In this document: positions 1 to 8,797 of the stretch, one piece after another
Position numbering within the stretch: position 1 is the stretch's first letter
How the letters are laid out: every line of letters starts with the position of its first letter
Assembly (NCBI RefSeq): GCF_002939885.1
Contig: NZ_MDED01000014.1
Span: 1 to 64,000 of the forward strand
DNA from: Xanthomonas cucurbitae
GTDB lineage: Bacteria > Pseudomonadota > Gammaproteobacteria > Xanthomonadales > Xanthomonadaceae
Reading direction: 5' to 3'
DNA length: 64,000 bases
Program-made: the position numbers and the translations under genes
Notes under the pieces: model-generated
Databases searched by the model: none
What the model was told of the DNA's origin: nothing
The model's input: only the letters and a program-made list of their open reading frames with translations

Positions 1-461
1 GGAGGTTGCCGCTGCCGCACTTCACTCTGCCGAAGCAGCTTTCCGTGTAGCGAGCCGACCATCATAGCCGGGTTTTGCGTTTCGTCAATACCTTGTCGGT
101 GTTTTCGAAACCCCTCGTTCGTTGCTGCGGTGCTTGGAGAAGCGCCGCCGTCCTGAGCGAGGTTGCGCAGTTTAGCGAGCCTGTGCAGAAGCGCAAGCAC
201 TTTTTGACACTGGCATGACATCGCCCTGGTTTGGGTGGCAGACAAGCCCACCGCCGGCTCACGTCTCAACGCAGATTCATAGCAATAGATAAGACGGGCA
301 GTGGCGATCACCTTCTTGGTCACTGCCCCGGGGCTACCCCTGGGCGGGGTCGGCGCGGCGTTCCGGGGGCTGATGGCCGGCACGCTGAGGGTGCTGGCGC
401 TGCGGCCGCAGCCTTCGGCGTAATGCGGCCCTGCCTGCCGCCGCTGGCAGGTGGGCGCCGC
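1..461. other. Left-edge intergenic region, no gene supported
   Basis: This stretch follows the stop of bphP (which reads leftward) and reaches the window edge. Only short frames without a recognisable start context or family are present. A GGCAGTG / CACTGCC inverted repeat (297-303 and 321-327) lies about 135 bases past the bphP stop and could act as a weak transcription end, but no T-run follows it. Nothing else is supported. Confidence 0.5.
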
Positions 462-2366
462 TTATTCGGGGTCGCGCAGTTGCAGCAGCCAATGCGCAGT
501 GGCGCCGCTGGGGCTGGGCAACGGTTCAAGATGGAACTGGCGATAGACCGGCGGGCCATGCTGGGTGCGCAGCGGCAAGGTGACGTAGGCGGCACGCCCC
601 ACGCGCAGGGCGTCCTCGAACACCTCGACCCGGGCTTTGGCGGCATCGTCGGCCAGCAGCGCGAGAATGTCGCAACCGATCAGCTCGGCGACCTCGGTCT
701 GGCTCAGCTCGGCGAACGCCGGGTTGACGAACATCAGCCGGTGCGCGCTGCTGTGCAGGCCACGCTCGATGATGGCCACGCCGTCGCGCAGGCGCGACAG
801 CGAGGCTTCGAGCAAGCTGAAGTCCTGCTGGAAGCGCTTGCGCTCCATCAGTTCGATCAACACCCGCAGGCTACGGGCCGATTCCAGATGCAGCGGCGAC
901 CACCGGAGCGCGCGGCCGCAGACGGTTTGCTGCCATAGGTCGAAGCTCTTGCGCGGCGACAACCGCGAGTTGGGAATGTCCGCCAGCTTGGCCAGCTGCG
1001 GGTTGCCGGCCCATTTGATCTGTTGCACCTGCTCGCGGCGGGTCCACAGCAGGGCGCTGCGCGATTGCGGCATCAGCGGGACGAAGATGAAGCCAGCCGC
1101 CAACGGCGCCAGATCGGCCAACTCCGGAAAGACCTCGCCGATGGCATCCACATGCAGGGCACCCACCGCATCCTCGCGCAGGGCCTTGTGATGCCTGGAT
1201 TCGACGTGGTCGCGGATCCGCCGCAGCGCCTCGACATCCGGCGCATTGCCATGGCGGCTGATCTCGCTGCCATGGAAGATGGCCACGCCGTCGGCATCCA
1301 CCACGTCCATCAGATCCGGTGCCATGTCGGCCAGCATCTCGACGGTCATCTGATCGGCATCGTTGAAATCGGTAATCAGCTTTTCGCGGATGGTCAGCAG
1401 CACCGATTCCAGCCGCGCACGCGCCACCGCCTGCAACGCACCGATGCGCCCGGCCAGCGCGCGAGTGACCGCATCGGTGGCATCGCGCATGGCGTGGCTG
1501 GTGAAGTGCGGGCTGTAGTGGTGGCAGGCAATCAGCCCCCACAGCGCGTCATTGACGACGATGGAGGACACCAGCGTGGCGGTGACGCCCATGTTGGCCA
1601 AGTATTCCAGATGCACCGGCGAGACGCTGCGCAGGCTGACATCGCTCAGGTCCACCGGGGTGCCCAGGCGCGGATGCAGGGTGGGCTGGATCGGCGACGG
1701 CTGATAGCCGACATCGGCGATCTGGCGCACGCGGTTGCGCAGGTACAGCGCGCGCGCCTGCGCGGGGATGTCGCTGGCTGGGTAATGCAGGCCCAGGTAA
1801 GCCTCCAGCTCGGGCTGGCGGGCTTCGGCGATGACGTCGCCGTTCCACTCTTCGTCGAAGCGGTAGACCATCACCCGGTCGAAGCCGATCATGCTGCGCA
1901 GACCCTTGGCCGCGCGCACGGCGGCTTCGGCGATGCCGGGGTCGCGCTCGATGCTGCGCAATAGCGGCAACGCCTCGCGCAGGGTGACGTCCATCAGGCG
2001 CGCGTCGCGCGGCTCGATCTCGACCAGCCATTGCTCCGGATACAAATGCCAGCCAGCCACCCAGGCATGTTCGGGCGGCGTGGCACGCGCGGGGAAACGC
2101 ACTTCGGCATGCAGCAGGTGCTGCGCTTGTTCGTCCACCGCGAAGGGCTGCGCCTCGGGCACCTCCAGCACCTGGGTGTAGGGCATGCCCAGCAGCGATT
2201 CCAACGGCACGCCGAGCAGGTCGGCGGCGGTGCTGCTGGCCTGCACGATGCGGCCATCGGCCGGCTCGATCACCAACAGCGCGCCGTAGGGCTGGATCAG
2301 GCCGGGGATGTGGATCGGTTCGCGCGCGCACTCATCCATATCCAGGGGTTCGGTGGTCTGGGTCAC
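462..2366 (-). CDS. bphP: Bacteriophytochrome photoreceptor (PAS-GAF-PHY-PAS, no kinase)
   Basis: This 634-residue protein is a red/far-red photoreceptor that binds biliverdin. The N-terminal segment carries Cys13, the expected bilin-attachment residue of bacteriophytochromes. It is followed by a PAS domain (about 20-120), a GAF domain with the PASDIPAQAR chromophore-pocket motif, and a PHY domain with the PRKSF tongue motif. The C-terminal 110 residues form another PAS domain instead of a histidine kinase, as known for Xanthomonas BphP, so output must go through protein-protein contacts or conformational change. The start is GTG at 2366, overlapping the bphO stop as GTGA, so the two genes are translationally coupled. 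bphO supplies the biliverdin. Recognition of the family is firm; the signalling partner is not visible here. Confidence 0.95.
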   Translation of the reverse strand: MTQTTEPLDMDECAREPIHIPGLIQPYGALLVIEPADGRIVQASSTAADLLGVPLESLLGMPYTQVLEVPEAQPFAVDEQAQHLLHAEVRFPARATPPEHAWVAGWHLYPEQWLVEIEPRDARLMDVTLREALPLLRSIERDPGIAEAAVRAAKGLRSMIGFDRVMVYRFDEEWNGDVIAEARQPELEAYLGLHYPASDIPAQARALYLRNRVRQIADVGYQPSPIQPTLHPRLGTPVDLSDVSLRSVSPVHLEYLANMGVTATLVSSIVVNDALWGLIACHHYSPHFTSHAMRDATDAVTRALAGRIGALQAVARARLESVLLTIREKLITDFNDADQMTVEMLADMAPDLMDVVDADGVAIFHGSEISRHGNAPDVEALRRIRDHVESRHHKALREDAVGALHVDAIGEVFPELADLAPLAAGFIFVPLMPQSRSALLWTRREQVQQIKWAGNPQLAKLADIPNSRLSPRKSFDLWQQTVCGRALRWSPLHLESARSLRVLIELMERKRFQQDFSLLEASLSRLRDGVAIIERGLHSSAHRLMFVNPAFAELSQTEVAELIGCDILALLADDAAKARVEVFEDALRVGRAAYVTLPLRTQHGPPVYRQFHLEPLPSPSGATAHWLLQLRDPE

Positions 2367-2956
2367 GCGTGTGGCTCCGCTGCGAGGCAGGTATGGAAGT
2401 GAGTGAACATGGCCTGTGCGCCTTCAATGGCGGCAACGCGCGCGCGCGGCGAGTCCAGGCGATGGTCGAGCACGCTCTGGAAACGGCGCCAGCCTGCAGG
2501 ATCTTCGTCTGCCAGCTCGAAATATTGCAAGGCACCGGCCAATGCGGGGCGATGGCGGCGCAGGTGGCGGGCGATTACCCGGCCGCCCAGCTGCGATCCT
2601 TCGATCACGTACAGCATGCCCCAGCGCGCGGCATCGTCGTCGCCGGCCGGCGGTGGCAGCGGCGCATCCGGTGCCTGCGCGAGCGTGTAGAGATCCGCGC
2701 GCAGGGCAGGCACGCGACGACGATAGGGCCAGCCGCTACCAACCAGGGTGTTCAACCAGTCGCTCAGGCGCTCTTCGAAGCCGGCCAACAAGGCGTGATG
2801 ACGGCGCAGGACCGTGGCATACCCATTGCGGTCGATCTGCCCGTGGCCGAGCGCCTGCATCAGCGGCACCGCCTCGACCAGACGGTGCGTGTCCTGGGTG
2901 GCATCGCGCAGCGCGCGTGCGGCCGATGATGGAACCGCCAGGGTGTCCGAACGCAT
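2363..2956 (-). CDS. bphO: Heme oxygenase (biliverdin-forming) BphO
   Basis: This 197-residue protein is a bacterial heme oxygenase that opens heme to biliverdin, CO and iron, using the same gene-pair logic as other bphO-bphP operons. A T-x3-H-x3-E segment near residue 25 fits the proximal heme-ligand helix, and the GSQLGGR stretch fits the distal helix glycine region. I chose ATG 2956 (MRSDTLAV) because the longer frame to 3208 adds an arginine/cysteine-rich leader that overlaps the next gene and has no homology. Upstream bases show only a poor ribosome site. The stop overlaps the bphP GTG start by four bases, so both are one operon. Function is inferred from family and context. Confidence 0.9.
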   Translation of the reverse strand: MRSDTLAVPSSAARALRDATQDTHRLVEAVPLMQALGHGQIDRNGYATVLRRHHALLAGFEERLSDWLNTLVGSGWPYRRRVPALRADLYTLAQAPDAPLPPPAGDDDAARWGMLYVIEGSQLGGRVIARHLRRHRPALAGALQYFELADEDPAGWRRFQSVLDHRLDSPRARVAAIEGAQAMFTHFHTCLAAEPHA

Positions 2957-3056
2957 AGCGAAGTCGAGGCAGTGCCGCAGCACGGAAGACGCCAGCCTAG
3001 CAGCGCAGACGCCAATCAGAAAAAGCAGGCGCAAGCGCCGGATGAATCCGTTGCCA

Positions 3057-4322
3057 TCAACGCCCCTCCACAGCGGCCGGGCTCTGCGGGCGGCCGGCGC
3101 GTGCCCACGCCATCGCCCAACCGACGGCCAGTAACACGCCGGCCAGCAGCCAGGGCGCGCCGGGTAGATGCAGGGACGTGCCCTGGCTGATGAACCAGGC
3201 GAACACATTGGCGAACAGCAACGGCCCGACGATGCCGGCCAGGCTGATTAAGCTGGTCAACGCACCCTGCACGCGGCCTTGCGCGTCGGCGCCGACTTCG
3301 CGGGTGATGAGTGCTTGCGCCGCCGGGCCGGCGACGGCCCACAACGCACTGATCGGAATCCCGATCAGAAACATGCGGCCGCTGTCGGCCAAGCCATAGA
3401 CGACAAAGCCGATCACCCCGCAGCCCAGGCCAAGCAGCAGCGCGCGGCGTTCGCCCAGCCAGCGCACCAGCCGACCGACCAGGGCCACGTTGACGAGGAT
3501 GCTGCACACCCCCACCCCGGCCAGGACCCAGCTCACTGCGCGCGGACCCCAGTGGTATTGGTAGCCGGCGAACAGCACGAAGATGCTGGGGTAGACGTAG
3601 TGCGCCAGGTTGGCCAGGAACACCACCGAGGCCAGGCCGAACACCTGCCGGTAGCGTCGCAGCAGCCTGAGCGCGCCAAGCGGATTGGCATGCGACCATT
3701 CCAGCCGCGCGGTACGACGGTCGGCGGGAAGCGATTCGGGCAGTACGAAGAACCCGTACAGGACATTCACCAGCGACAGCCCGGCAGCAAACCAGAACGG
3801 CCAGCGCAGGCCGATGCTGCCCAGCCAACCGCCGATCAACGGGCCGGCCACGAAACCGATTCCGAACGCCGCGCCCAGCAGGCCGAATGCGCCCGCCCGC
3901 TTGTCGGCCGGGGTGACGTCGGCAATGTAGGCGGTGGCGGTGGAAAGACTGGCAGAACACACGCCGGAGATCACCCGCGCCAGCAGCAACATCGGCAGGC
4001 TGTGGGCGATGGCCATCAAAATAAAGTCCAGGCCCAGGCCCAGGCACGACAGCAGGATCACCGGGCGGCGGCCGAAACGGTCGGAGAGCGCGCCCTGCAG
4101 TGGCGAACAGACGAACTGGATGGACGCGAACAGGAAGCCGAACCAGCCGATCCAGCCAGCGGCCACCACGTAGTCGCCCCCAGTGAAATGCCGCACCAGA
4201 TCCGGTAGCACCGGGATGATGACGCCGAAGGACAGCACGTCGATCAGCACGGTGATGAAGATGAAGATCAGTGCAGCGCGGCGCCGGCCCGGGACTGCAG
4301 CGGAATCGGGTGGGAGGGTCAT
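3057..4322 (-). CDS. MFS transporter, TetA (TCR/Tet) type drug exporter
   Basis: A 421-residue integral membrane protein of the major facilitator superfamily with about 12 hydrophobic segments. The loop 2-3 signature appears as GALSDRFGRRP, and the ATAYIADVTPADKRAGAFG stretch after segment 4 is typical of the TetA/TCR group, so a proton-driven drug or metabolite exporter is likely. The same reading frame stays open for another 2 kb upstream across the neighbouring gene, but the family homology begins at ATG 4322. The gene lies 250 bases downstream of the mutarotase stop, separated by tandem hairpin repeats, so it is probably transcribed separately. The substrate is not deducible, and tetracycline resistance should not be assumed. 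Confidence 0.85.
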   Translation of the reverse strand: MTLPPDSAAVPGRRRAALIFIFITVLIDVLSFGVIIPVLPDLVRHFTGGDYVVAAGWIGWFGFLFASIQFVCSPLQGALSDRFGRRPVILLSCLGLGLDFILMAIAHSLPMLLLARVISGVCSASLSTATAYIADVTPADKRAGAFGLLGAAFGIGFVAGPLIGGWLGSIGLRWPFWFAAGLSLVNVLYGFFVLPESLPADRRTARLEWSHANPLGALRLLRRYRQVFGLASVVFLANLAHYVYPSIFVLFAGYQYHWGPRAVSWVLAGVGVCSILVNVALVGRLVRWLGERRALLLGLGCGVIGFVVYGLADSGRMFLIGIPISALWAVAGPAAQALITREVGADAQGRVQGALTSLISLAGIVGPLLFANVFAWFISQGTSLHLPGAPWLLAGVLLAVGWAMAWARAGRPQSPAAVEGR

Positions 4323-4461
4323 CGCGCAGACCGGGAAGGATGAGGCCGGCAGTGTAGCTGTGGATGAGAGGCAGATGCCGGCGGGGATGTAGCCGCTGGG
4401 CTGGGTGGTGTCTTGTGCTGGGTGCTTGGGTTGGCTGTGGCCCTCATCCGCCCTTCGGGCA

Positions 4462-4562
4462 CCTTCTCCCGCAAGCGGGAGAAGGGAGTCGGAAATGACC
4501 TTGCTCCCGCAGGCGGGAGAAGGGAGTCGGAAGTGGCCTTGCTCCCGCAGGCGGGAGAAGGG
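4462..4562. repeat. Tandem hairpin repeats, three copies of about 37 bp
   Basis: Three head-to-tail units start at 4462, 4499 and 4537. Each contains a palindrome of the form CTCCCGC-AA/AG-GCGGGAG inside a CCTT...AAGGGAGTCGGAA unit. The flank CCCTCATCCGCCCTTCGGG just before the first unit reappears, inverted, at 8665-8694. This is a dispersed Xanthomonas-type intergenic palindrome family; here it sits between the mutarotase stop and the MFS start and could weaken or end transcription. Confidence 0.7.
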
Positions 4563-4576
4563 CATCTTGCGGCGCC

Positions 4577-5437
4577 TTATTCGACGCTGATGGTCTGGGT
4601 CAGGGTGTGACTGGCGCCGGGGGCGAGGTCGATCACGTCCGGGCCGGCATTGGCCGCTTCCAGGCAGACGTAGTCGCGCCAGCCCTCGCCCACGTCGGCC
4701 ATCTTCTTGCCGGCGTCCTCGCCCGGGTTCCAGGCCACCAGCGAGCGGCTGCCTTCGGTGGCGATGACGATCCGACGGGCGAGGACCGGGTCGGTGAGCG
4801 TGTAGCGGCCGCCGGCGTTGACGTAGATGCGGTCGCTGCGGCCGGGATCGCGCGGGTCGCGCAGGTGCCAGTCGCCTTGCTGGCGGTAGGTGGTGGCGTA
4901 GTGTTCGTACTTGTCCAGGTAGTCCAGGCCGTCCAGGCCCTGCACGCTGACCTTCAGGGCATCGCCGACGCGGAAATAGGTATGCAGCGCCTGGGTGAAG
5001 CGCACCGGGGCGTTGCTGGTGTTGTCGGTCGTCAGGCGCTGCTGCACGGTGCGGCCGATATGCAGCGTCATGCGCAGGCGCAAGGCCAGGTCGTCGAAGG
5101 TCGGCGGAGCCAGCGTGAGCACCACGCTGCCGTCGTCTTCGCGGTGGCTGTCGATGAGCTGCCACTGCACGGTGCGCACGAAGCCGTGCGCGGGGACTTC
5201 GCCGGTCTGGTCCTGGCGGCCGAAGTACGGCCAGCACACCGGGGCGCCGCCACGGATCGGGGTGGGCGGTTGCTTGGCGCTGGGCGACAGCCACAGCACG
5301 TCCTGCCCGCCCTTGGGCACGAACGAGAGCAACTGGCCGCCGAACAGGCTGATGGCGGCGGTGGAGAACGGGGTGTCGATCAGCAGCGAGGGGAAGCCGT
5401 GGAAGTCGCCTGTGGTCAGGCCGGTGGTGTCGGACAT
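4577..5437 (-). CDS. D-hexose-6-phosphate mutarotase (YeaD family), possible internal start
   Basis: Aldose 1-epimerase-like enzyme interconverting alpha and beta anomers of hexose 6-phosphates in the cytoplasm. The 286 residues from ATG 5437 match the family's usual length. The beta-sandwich core is recognisable, with GGAPVCWPYFG near the active-site entry, HGFVR (an active-site His), the ALHTYFRVGD segment and a conserved VAWNPGEDAGKKMADVG region near the end. A modest AAGG ribosome site precedes the Met. This is the C-terminal half of the longer fused frame listed separately, and I consider independent translation from here more likely than the fusion alone. The gene ends 15 bases from the tandem hairpin repeats. 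Confidence 0.75.
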   Translation of the reverse strand: MSDTTGLTTGDFHGFPSLLIDTPFSTAAISLFGGQLLSFVPKGGQDVLWLSPSAKQPPTPIRGGAPVCWPYFGRQDQTGEVPAHGFVRTVQWQLIDSHREDDGSVVLTLAPPTFDDLALRLRMTLHIGRTVQQRLTTDNTSNAPVRFTQALHTYFRVGDALKVSVQGLDGLDYLDKYEHYATTYRQQGDWHLRDPRDPGRSDRIYVNAGGRYTLTDPVLARRIVIATEGSRSLVAWNPGEDAGKKMADVGEGWRDYVCLEAANAGPDVIDLAPGASHTLTQTISVE

Positions 5438-6739
5438 GGGGGATGCCTTGTGGACGATGGGAGATTGGGCGAATGCCGGATAAGCGGCCGGCAGTTTGAA
5501 GGCGGTGCCGCGCACGGCCGCCAGGCCGGTGAGCGGTGGGGCGGCACGCAGGGCGGTGAGGATGCGCTGGCCGGGGCGGCCGTCGGCCGGCTGCAGGCCC
5601 AGGCGGGTCTGCTCGACCTGGATGGCGCGGCGGGTGGCGCTGCCGACCATGCCGTCGGCCTCGCCGATCTGGTGGCCGCGGGCGAGCAGCAACTGTTGCA
5701 GCGCGCGGCGTTCCGGGCGGCCCAGGCCGGGGTCGTCGGTGGGCCAGGCCACCGCCAGGCCAGGGCCGCCACGCAGGCGGTCGGCCAGCAGCGCGATCGA
5801 CAGCGCATAGCTTTCGGCGGCGTTGTAGGCGTAGATCGCGTCGTAGTTGCGGAACACCAGGAACGCCGGGCCGGCGGCGCCGGCCGGCAGCAGCAAGGCG
5901 GCGGGTGTCTCGGCCGGCAGCCCGCTCGGGGCGAGCGGTTGGCCATCGGTGCCGAGCAGACCGCTCTTTTGCCAGGCCTGGAACGGCTGGCGGCGGGTGC
6001 GGCCGGCCTTGCTGGCGTCGAAGCCGGGCGGCAGGCGCACCTCCATGCCCCAGGGGCGGGCGCGCTCCCAGCCGGCCTTGACTAGGTAGTTGGCGGTGGA
6101 GGCGAGCGCGTCGGGAATGCTGGCGACCAGGTCGCGGTGGCCGTCGCCGTCGCCATCGACCGCGATGCGCGCGTAGGTCGAGGGCATGAACTGGGTCTGC
6201 CCGAACGCACCGGCCCAGGAGCCGGTCAAGCCCTCCGGCGACAGGTCGCCTTGCTGCAACAAACCGAGCAAGGCGATCAATTCGCCGCGGAAGAATGGCT
6301 GGCGGCGGCCGGCGCACGACAAGGTGGCCAGCGACACCAGCAGCGGGCGCTTGCCGGTGACCCGGCCATAGTCGCTCTCCACACCCCAGACCGCGACGAT
6401 GGTGGCTGGGTCCACGCCGGTCTGCCCGGACAACCGGGTCAACAGCGCGCGGTGGGTGAGCAACATGGCCTGGCCGTCGCTGACCCGCTGGCTATCCACC
6501 AGGCTGGCCAGGTAGTCCCAGATGGGGGTGGTGAACTCCGGTTGCGCGTCCAGCAGCGGCAGCACGCTGGGGTCCGGAGCCAGGCCAGCGGTGAAGCGCT
6601 GGAAGCTGGCGGCATCCACGCCCTTGGCGGCGGCCTGGGTCTGCAGCCCAGCCAGGCAACGGTCGAAGACCGCATCGGCCCAGGCGACGGCAGGCAGCAA
6701 GGCGATCAACAGCGGTAACGCGCGCAGTGTCGGCGTCAT
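4577..6739 (-). CDS. Lytic transglycosylase (MltB type) in frame with hexose-6-phosphate mutarotase
   Basis: One open frame of 720 codons holds two unrelated proteins. Residues 1-21 form a signal peptide (ALPLLIALLPAVAWA). Residues about 25-320 are a soluble MltB-type lytic transglycosylase with the catalytic Glu in the GVESDYGR motif and the AFGQTQFMPSTYA motif. Residues about 345-400 match a peptidoglycan-binding domain. From Met435 (ATG 5437) the frame is a complete 286-residue YeaD-type aldose/D-hexose-6-phosphate mutarotase. No stop separates them. The bases before ATG 5437 contain AAGG eight bases upstream, a plausible ribosome site, so two proteins may be made: an exported transglycosylase with a readthrough tail and a cytoplasmic mutarotase from the internal start. 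A mutarotase attached to an exported enzyme makes little sense, so stop loss or a missed frameshift is possible. ATG 6739 is the only Met matching the signal peptide. Confidence 0.75.
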   Translation of the reverse strand: MTPTLRALPLLIALLPAVAWADAVFDRCLAGLQTQAAAKGVDAASFQRFTAGLAPDPSVLPLLDAQPEFTTPIWDYLASLVDSQRVSDGQAMLLTHRALLTRLSGQTGVDPATIVAVWGVESDYGRVTGKRPLLVSLATLSCAGRRQPFFRGELIALLGLLQQGDLSPEGLTGSWAGAFGQTQFMPSTYARIAVDGDGDGHRDLVASIPDALASTANYLVKAGWERARPWGMEVRLPPGFDASKAGRTRRQPFQAWQKSGLLGTDGQPLAPSGLPAETPAALLLPAGAAGPAFLVFRNYDAIYAYNAAESYALSIALLADRLRGGPGLAVAWPTDDPGLGRPERRALQQLLLARGHQIGEADGMVGSATRRAIQVEQTRLGLQPADGRPGQRILTALRAAPPLTGLAAVRGTAFKLPAAYPAFAQSPIVHKASPMSDTTGLTTGDFHGFPSLLIDTPFSTAAISLFGGQLLSFVPKGGQDVLWLSPSAKQPPTPIRGGAPVCWPYFGRQDQTGEVPAHGFVRTVQWQLIDSHREDDGSVVLTLAPPTFDDLALRLRMTLHIGRTVQQRLTTDNTSNAPVRFTQALHTYFRVGDALKVSVQGLDGLDYLDKYEHYATTYRQQGDWHLRDPRDPGRSDRIYVNAGGRYTLTDPVLARRIVIATEGSRSLVAWNPGEDAGKKMADVGEGWRDYVCLEAANAGPDVIDLAPGASHTLTQTISVE

Positions 6740-7177
6740 GGCCGGGGAGCCGGCGGGTGCATGGAGGTCATGCGCTACGGCACTCCTGTGGCGGCAAGTC
6801 GGTGGGCGAGGATAGCCAACCTGGCCGGGCGCGGGCGTGCAGGCTGATGGCGATGGCGGTGGCGGCGCACTGCGCAGGTCGCGCGCGCCTGCGGACCGGT
6901 GGCGCAGCAGCAGGCTGCACACCGTTGGCCGAGCGTGGCACGGCGGCAGGCAGTGGCACGGCGGTTGCCCGCGCTGCGGGGCCGGCGGGCAGTGGTCGAA
7001 CGGCCAGCGCGGCAGCGGCCCGCCGTTCTGCCGCACGCGGCGAGGTTTGTTGCGCGGGCTGGCCCGACCACGGCGGTCAGCCCGCACGGGTGCGCTGCCC
7101 GCGTGACCTCGGTTGGATAGCTTTGCTGCGCTGCATTGCGCCAAACTGGTGAATTCTTCTGGTTCTTCGAGGTCCGC
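6740..7177. other. Divergent intergenic region, no gene supported
   Basis: This 438-base spacer separates the leftward transglycosylase start from the rightward permease start and should hold both promoters. It is very GC-rich with arginine/alanine-type spurious frames on both strands and no recognisable product. I could not identify convincing -35/-10 boxes. The only clear signal is the GAGG ribosome site directly before the permease ATG. Confidence 0.5.
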
Positions 7178-8593
7178 ATGTCGTCCTGGCTACGGCGCAA
7201 ATCCATCGATCAGGTCACCGTGCACGAGGCCGGCCGGCAACTGGTCCGCAGCCTGAGCTGGCCGCACCTGATTGCGCTCGGCATCGGCGCCATCGTCGGT
7301 ACCGGCATCTACACCCTGATCGGCGTGGGCGCCGACAAGGCCGGCCCAGCGGTGCTGTTGTCATTCGTGGCCGCCGGCATCGTCTGCGCCTGCGCGGCAC
7401 TGGCGTATGCAGAGATGGCCACGATGATGCCGGCCGCCGGCAGCGCCTATACCTACAGCTACACCGCGCTGGGCGAGAGCATCGCCTGGGTGGTGGGCTG
7501 GAGCCTGGTGCTGGAATATTCGCTGGTGGTCAGCACGGTGGCGGTGGGCTGGTCCGGCTACTTCGTCGGCTTCCTGCAATGGCTGGGGGTGGAGCTGCCA
7601 CAGTCGCTGATTGCCGGGCCGCATGCCGGCGGCATCGTGAACCTGCCGGCGGTGGTCATCACCTTCCTGGTCGCCGGCATGCTGATGGCCGGCACCAAAG
7701 AGAGCGCCACGCTCAACGCGGTGCTGGTAGTGCTGAAGATCATCGCGCTGGGCGTATTCGTGGCGATTGCCTTGCCGGCCTTCGACAGCGCGCACCTGCA
7801 GCCGTTTATGCCGTACGGCTTCTCCAAGGCGATGGGGCCCGATGGCGTGGAGCGCGGGGTGATGGCGGCGGCGGCGATCATCTTCTTCGCGTTCTATGGC
7901 TTCGACGCCATTTCCACTGCGGCCGAAGAGACCAAGAACCCCGGGCGCGATCTGTCGATCGGCATCGTTGGCTCGATGATCGGCTGCACGCTGATCTACG
8001 TGCTGGTGGCACTGGCGGCGGTCGGGGCGATGAGCTTCAGCGTGTTCGGCAAGAGTCCCGAGCCGCTGGCGCTGATCCTGCGCGAGCTAGGCCACGGCAA
8101 GGCGGCGTTGGTGATTGGTGCGGTGGCGATCATTGCATTGCCGACGGTGCTGCTGGCGTTCCTGTATGGGCAGAGCCGGATCTTCTTCGTGATGTCGCGC
8201 GACGGGCTGTTGCCGCGCGGCTTGTCCAGGGTCAATGCGCGCACCGGCACGCCGGTGGCGATCACCCTGTTCACGGCGGTGCTGGTGGCGGCATTGGCAG
8301 GCGTGGCGCGGCTGGACGAGATTGCCGCGTTGGCCAACGCCGGCACGTTGGCAGCGTTCACGGCGGTGGCCGCGTGCCTGTTGGTGCTGCGCGTGCGCGA
8401 GCCTGGCCGTGCGCGGGCGTTCCGCACGCCGCTGGCCTGGGTGGTGGGGCCGGTGGCGATCCTGGGCTGTCTGTATCTGTTCTGGAGCCTGCCCAGCAAG
8501 ACGCAGGGGTGGTTCCTGCTGTGGAACGCGCTGGGCGTGGTGGTGTATCTGGTGTATGGACGGCGCAATAGCCGGTTGAATCAGGCGAAGTGA
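7178..8593 (+). CDS. APC-family amino acid permease
   Basis: A 471-residue membrane transporter of the amino acid-polyamine-organocation superfamily with about 12 to 14 hydrophobic segments. The first segment has the unwound-helix glycine motif GAIVGTGIY, characteristic of APC transporters, and segment 6 shows FFAFYGFDAISTAAEE, typical of the cationic amino acid transporter branch (YhdG-like). I chose ATG 7178 (MSSWLRRKSIDQ), preceded by GAGG at 7169-7172, over the Met at 7136, whose extra residues have no family counterpart. The substrate is an amino acid by family; which one cannot be read from sequence. Confidence 0.85.
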   Translation: MSSWLRRKSIDQVTVHEAGRQLVRSLSWPHLIALGIGAIVGTGIYTLIGVGADKAGPAVLLSFVAAGIVCACAALAYAEMATMMPAAGSAYTYSYTALGESIAWVVGWSLVLEYSLVVSTVAVGWSGYFVGFLQWLGVELPQSLIAGPHAGGIVNLPAVVITFLVAGMLMAGTKESATLNAVLVVLKIIALGVFVAIALPAFDSAHLQPFMPYGFSKAMGPDGVERGVMAAAAIIFFAFYGFDAISTAAEETKNPGRDLSIGIVGSMIGCTLIYVLVALAAVGAMSFSVFGKSPEPLALILRELGHGKAALVIGAVAIIALPTVLLAFLYGQSRIFFVMSRDGLLPRGLSRVNARTGTPVAITLFTAVLVAALAGVARLDEIAALANAGTLAAFTAVAACLLVLRVREPGRARAFRTPLAWVVGPVAILGCLYLFWSLPSKTQGWFLLWNALGVVVYLVYGRRNSRLNQAK

Positions 8594-8644
8594 GGCGTTT
8601 TCGAGAGGACGCTTCCAGCTGGATTGCGCGATGCTGACCAATCC

Positions 8645-8779
8645 CTTCTCCCCCCTGCATGGGGGAGAAGGTGGCCCGAAGGGCCGGATGAGGGGACGGG
8701 CGAAGCCTCGTGTCATCCACCTTGGTCAGTGGCTTTGCCGCGTACCCTCACCCCAACCCCTCTCCCGAGGGGAGAGGGG
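8645..8779. terminator. Paired palindromes between convergent genes
   Basis: Two strong hairpins fill the gap between the convergent permease and GH92 genes. The first (8645-8670) pairs CTTCTCCCCC with GGGGGAGAAG, followed by GGCCCGAAGGGCCGGATGAGGGG, which is the inverted counterpart of the element at 4441. The second (8757-8779) is CCCCTCTCCC around GA with GGGGAGAGGGG. No long T-run follows either, but the placement suggests a bidirectional transcription end. They belong to the dispersed Xanthomonas palindrome family. Confidence 0.55.
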
Positions 8780-8797
8780 CTCCAGCAGCGAATACGG

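Noticed and set aside
62-262. 66-codon minus-strand frame at the left edge
   Set aside because: Arginine/cysteine-rich, no domain, no ribosome site; could be a repeat fragment but not supportable.
3057-6317. 1086-codon frame merging the MFS gene with sequence upstream
   Set aside because: The upper two thirds is the transglycosylase-mutarotase gene in another frame; only the MFS part is real.
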